A stretch of DNA of 8,965 nt, taken from positions 1-8,965 of the forward strand of contig CAMBRJ010000088.1 of NCBI GenBank assembly GCA_945870175.1. Direction: 5' to 3'. The notes below the pieces were generated by a model, which saw only the letters and a program-made list of their open reading frames with translations, was not told where the DNA came from and ran no database searches. This DNA is from Gemmatimonas phototrophica. GTDB taxonomy: Bacteria > Gemmatimonadota > Gemmatimonadetes > Gemmatimonadales > Gemmatimonadaceae. Positions 7,122 to 8,965 of the stretch are shown piece by piece (the first letter of the stretch is position 1; the number at the start of each line of letters is the position of its first letter). The position numbers and the translations under genes are program-made.

Positions 7122-7126
7122 GAGGA
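7122..7126 (+). promoter_or_regulatory. ribosome binding site deciding the 7131 start
   Basis: GAGGA lies 4 bases before the GTG at 7131. The spacing is slightly short but acceptable. The in-frame GTG at 7017 has no such site and lies in the terminator hairpin, so this site fixes the start of the unknown 177-residue protein. Confidence 0.5.
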
Positions 7127-7130
7127 TTTT

Positions 7131-7664
7131 GTGCGCGAATATCGTTTCCAGGCCACTCCCGAATCCGTCGAGGCGCTCCGCCAGTTGCGCGGCGCGTGGC
7201 GCGGTATGCTGGTGGCCGAGCATTCCATCACCGTGGTGCTACAGGATCAGCGCGCGGTCCGCATTCAGAGTGACACGGCCGACGTCGAATCGTTGTTCGA
7301 CGCGTATCGGCTGGAGGCCGAAGTCGGGAGTGCGGAGGGGATGTTCGGCGTACCGGTGGAGGCGTTCGCGAACGGCCGCAACGACGTCGTGCTCTTCACC
7401 GGGGTCACGTGGAGCGAGCCGGCGGGCGCGGTACGGGCCGAGGGGCTGACCGAGAACTCGGTCATGCACTTCTCCGGGCATCCGGGGCAGCTCAGCGAGA
7501 CGGCCGAGGTGGTGTGCGTGACCACCGATGCGTTCGTGATCGCCGCCGCCGACGGCAGCGGGATGCTGATTCGCACCGGGCTGCGTCCGGGCTCCGTGGA
7601 AGTGGAACGGAACCCGGAGAAAGTGCGCGCGTTTTTGGTCGACCGCGGCTACAGCGCCGCGTAG
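7131..7664 (+). CDS. uncharacterised 177-residue protein
   Basis: I do not recognise the family. With the GTG start at 7131 (Shine-Dalgarno GAGGA) the protein is 177 residues, begins MREYRFQATPESVEALRQLRG, and has no signal peptide or membrane segment, so it is likely cytoplasmic. The sequence alternates short hydrophobic strands (SITVVLQD, NDVVLFTGVTW, AEVVCVTTDAFVIAA) with acidic linkers, suggesting a mixed alpha/beta or mostly beta fold. The C-terminus (VERNPEKVRAFLVDRGYSA) looks like a closing helix. There is a single Cys and no obvious metal or nucleotide-binding motif. Codon use (G/C third positions) matches its neighbours, so it appears to be a genuine resident gene. It follows the BNR gene's terminator by about 85 bases, so it probably has its own promoter, and it converges on the ChaN-like gene with a 19-base gap. 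An upstream in-frame GTG at 7017 would add 38 residues, but they are Arg-rich and unlike a real N-terminus. Confidence 0.75.
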   Translation: MREYRFQATPESVEALRQLRGAWRGMLVAEHSITVVLQDQRAVRIQSDTADVESLFDAYRLEAEVGSAEGMFGVPVEAFANGRNDVVLFTGVTWSEPAGAVRAEGLTENSVMHFSGHPGQLSETAEVVCVTTDAFVIAAADGSGMLIRTGLRPGSVEVERNPEKVRAFLVDRGYSAA

Positions 7665-7682
7665 CGACGATTCGCCTCGTCG
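7665..7682. terminator. small hairpin shared by two convergent genes
   Basis: CGACGA (7665-7670) and TCGTCG (7677-7682) form a perfect 6-bp stem with a 6-base loop. The hairpin fills almost the whole 19-base gap between the stop codons of the unknown protein (plus) and the ChaN-like lipoprotein (minus). No T-run follows on either strand, so it may help end or protect both transcripts rather than act as a full intrinsic terminator. Confidence 0.35.
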
Positions 7683-7683
7683 G

Positions 7684-8634
7684 TTACTTCGGGGCGCGCG
7701 TGAAGAGGATGTAGTCGCCCTTGTCGGCGTGCTCCTTGCCGTTCGCCTTCGACAGATCGGCGATCGGCACGGCGCTCAGCACCACCGTCTTCGCCTCCGG
7801 TGCGCGACGACGCGCCCGCTCGGCGGTGCCGAGCCCCGCATCGCTGTGAAAGGCGCCATCCACTTGAAACACGATCGCGCCCTTAGGCGCCGCACGCCAC
7901 GCGTTGACGATGGCTTCGCCCATCGCTTCGTCTTTCACGCACTGCGCTTCGTAGAACGTGTCGGTCATCTTTGCCATGGCGGCGGCATCGCCAGCCGTCG
8001 GCGGTCCGCCGCCCGCGCTGTGTCCCGTCATCGTCTGCGCGAACTTCGTGTAGTACGCGTCCTTCGGGCAGATGTTCTCTTTCGCGATGAAGCGACGGTC
8101 GGCCGCGTTCAGCGTGTCGAGCAGCGCGAGGCCGCGGCGACCCACCGCACTCGCCAATCGGCGCGGGACATTGGCCGCCACCACCGGCCACCCGCGCACT
8201 CGCGCCAACTCCACGAGCGCGCGGTAGTCGGTGGTGTAGCGATCCCACGGGCGCGAACCGGCCAGGAAATTCGCTTCGGAAATCGTGCCGGCGAGGTATT
8301 GATCGACCAGCGCCTGCACATCACGCTCGAACATCTCGAGCGTGACCACCACGCTCGGTCGGCGCTCGCCGAGCGCCGCCAGCACGGCCAGTTCACTGGC
8401 GTGCGTGGCCGGATCGTCGTGCTGTTCGCCGAAGAACACGAAGTCGGCCTTGGCGGCGGCGTCGGCCAGCTGCGTGAACGGGATGAAGCGATTGGCCTTG
8501 CTGTCGTACACGCGGAGCGCGGCAGCGGCCGCACCGATCGGGACGGCGGTGCGGGCGCCGCCCGAGGCGCAGGCCGTAAAGAACAACGCGGCGGCGCCGA
8601 GCAGCGCCGTGAGGAATCGGCGGGAAGAGGTCAT
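7684..8634 (-). CDS. ChaN-family haem-binding lipoprotein
   Basis: This 316-residue protein belongs to the ChaN family (haem-binding lipoproteins linked to iron and haem uptake in Campylobacter and, as PhuW, in Pseudomonas). The N-terminus has two Arg (5-6), a hydrophobic stretch (7-19) and a lipobox-like FTAC with Cys22 as the lipidation site, so it is likely anchored on the periplasmic side. Family motifs are FVFFGEQHDDPATH at about 65-78, VTLEMFERDVQ at 97-107, a W-D-x-Y region (PWDRYTTDYRALVELA), VVAANVPRR, and a late FQVDGAFHSDAGLG block. Which residues ligate haem here is not certain. The ATG at 8634 is preferred over a GTG at 8652 because it puts the Arg pair and hydrophobic stretch at a normal distance. 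No clear Shine-Dalgarno site. It is divergent from the antiporter gene across 47 bp. No TonB receptor or haem transporter gene is visible nearby. Confidence 0.88.
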   Translation of the reverse strand: MTSSRRFLTALLGAAALFFTACASGGARTAVPIGAAAAALRVYDSKANRFIPFTQLADAAAKADFVFFGEQHDDPATHASELAVLAALGERRPSVVVTLEMFERDVQALVDQYLAGTISEANFLAGSRPWDRYTTDYRALVELARVRGWPVVAANVPRRLASAVGRRGLALLDTLNAADRRFIAKENICPKDAYYTKFAQTMTGHSAGGGPPTAGDAAAMAKMTDTFYEAQCVKDEAMGEAIVNAWRAAPKGAIVFQVDGAFHSDAGLGTAERARRRAPEAKTVVLSAVPIADLSKANGKEHADKGDYILFTRAPK

Positions 8635-8681
8635 GGGATGAATCTCGCACACGCCATTCGTCGCGCTAGCTTTCCCACGGC

Positions 8682-8965
8682 ATGCATCCAGAAACCGCCC
8701 TCCTCTTTACGATCGCCGGCGCCTTCGGCGCGGCTTTTCTCTTCGGCTTCATCGCGTCGAAGCTGAAAATGCCGCCGCTGGTGGGCTATCTGCTGGCCGG
8801 CATCGCGCTTGGGCCCCACTCGCCGGGGTTTATCGGGAACGTGGGGCTGGCGAGCCAACTGGCCGAGATTGGCGTGATTCTGTTGATGTTCGGCGTCGGG
8901 TTGCACTTCTCGCCCGGCGACCTGATGCGCGTGCGACGCATCGCCTTACCCGGGGCGACGCTGCA
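8682..8965 (+). CDS. CPA2 cation:proton antiporter (Kef/YbaL-type), 5' part
   Basis: The first 94 complete codons of a gene cut by the right edge encode the N-terminus of a monovalent cation:proton antiporter, an inner-membrane exchanger of K+ or Na+ for H+. The sequence MHPETALLF is followed by a first membrane segment (about 8-26), the strongly conserved PPLVGYLLAGIALGPHSPG (31-49) and AEIGVILLMFGVGLHFSPGDL (61-81), ending RIALPGATL. The GVGLHFS-x-x-DL wording is closer to YbaL/RosB than to KefB/KefC, but the deciding C-terminal half (possible TrkA-N/RCK domain) is outside the window. The ATG gives a normal start for the family. No Shine-Dalgarno site is visible; TAGCTT lies 9 bases before the ATG and could be a -10 of a nearly leaderless transcript. 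Divergent from the ChaN-like gene. Confidence 0.9.
   Translation, partial: MHPETALLFTIAGAFGAAFLFGFIASKLKMPPLVGYLLAGIALGPHSPGFIGNVGLASQLAEIGVILLMFGVGLHFSPGDLMRVRRIALPGATL

Noticed and set aside
7017..7130. N-terminal extension of the unknown protein from the GTG at 7017
   Set aside because: The GTG lies inside the terminator hairpin, has no ribosome site, and the added residues are Arg-rich and unlike a real N-terminus.
5825..7231. A 468-codon minus-strand open frame opposite the end of the BNR gene
   Set aside because: It is Arg/Thr/Ala-rich low-complexity sequence with no motif, it crosses the terminator hairpin, and it mirrors the Gly-rich tail on the other strand.
1..8965. CRISPR array, insertion sequence, prophage, toxin-antitoxin or defence system
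   Set aside because: No regularly spaced repeats, transposase or integrase motifs, tRNA-like sequences or paired small toxin/antitoxin frames were seen; the genes are ordinary chromosomal families.

Overview
The window is about 9 kb of compact, high-GC bacterial chromosome. It holds seven complete genes and the start of an eighth. A very large secreted protein with Asp-box (BNR) repeats, an SD-poor set of gene starts and the mix of families suggest Gemmatimonadota or a similar soil or environmental Gram-negative phylum. This assignment rests on family resemblance only; no rRNA or other marker gene is present.

Left region (1-2637, minus strand). The left edge carries an imperfect palindromic repeat of a type that looks dispersed. 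Next come a membrane-anchored alpha/beta hydrolase and, upstream of it, a GXWXG/DUF4334 protein; the two overlap by 4 bases and are probably translationally coupled. Upstream of these lies an OmpR/KdpE-type response regulator with no sensor kinase beside it. Its receiver lacks one of the usual acidic residues, and a perfect 10-bp inverted repeat sits directly before its start codon.

Middle region (2635-7046). A zinc-dependent alcohol dehydrogenase of the YahK/cinnamyl-alcohol type (minus) is divergent from the 1071-residue BNR/sortilin-like exported protein (plus). They share a 70-bp promoter region containing a run of eight G. The BNR gene ends in a strong UUCG-capped hairpin terminator.

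Right region (7122-8965). A 177-residue protein of unknown family (plus) converges on a ChaN-type haem-binding lipoprotein (minus), with only a small hairpin between their stop codons. The lipoprotein gene is divergent from the 5' end of a CPA2 (Kef/YbaL-type) cation:proton antiporter gene, which runs off the right edge.

The genes do not form one evident pathway. Common themes are envelope functions (anchored hydrolase, exported propeller protein, lipoprotein, antiporter) and redox or stress metabolism (alcohol dehydrogenase, response regulator). I found no CRISPR array, transposase, tRNA, rRNA, phage gene or recognisable defence system. The most interesting leads are the response regulator with its inverted repeat, the unknown 177-residue protein, and the left-edge palindrome.
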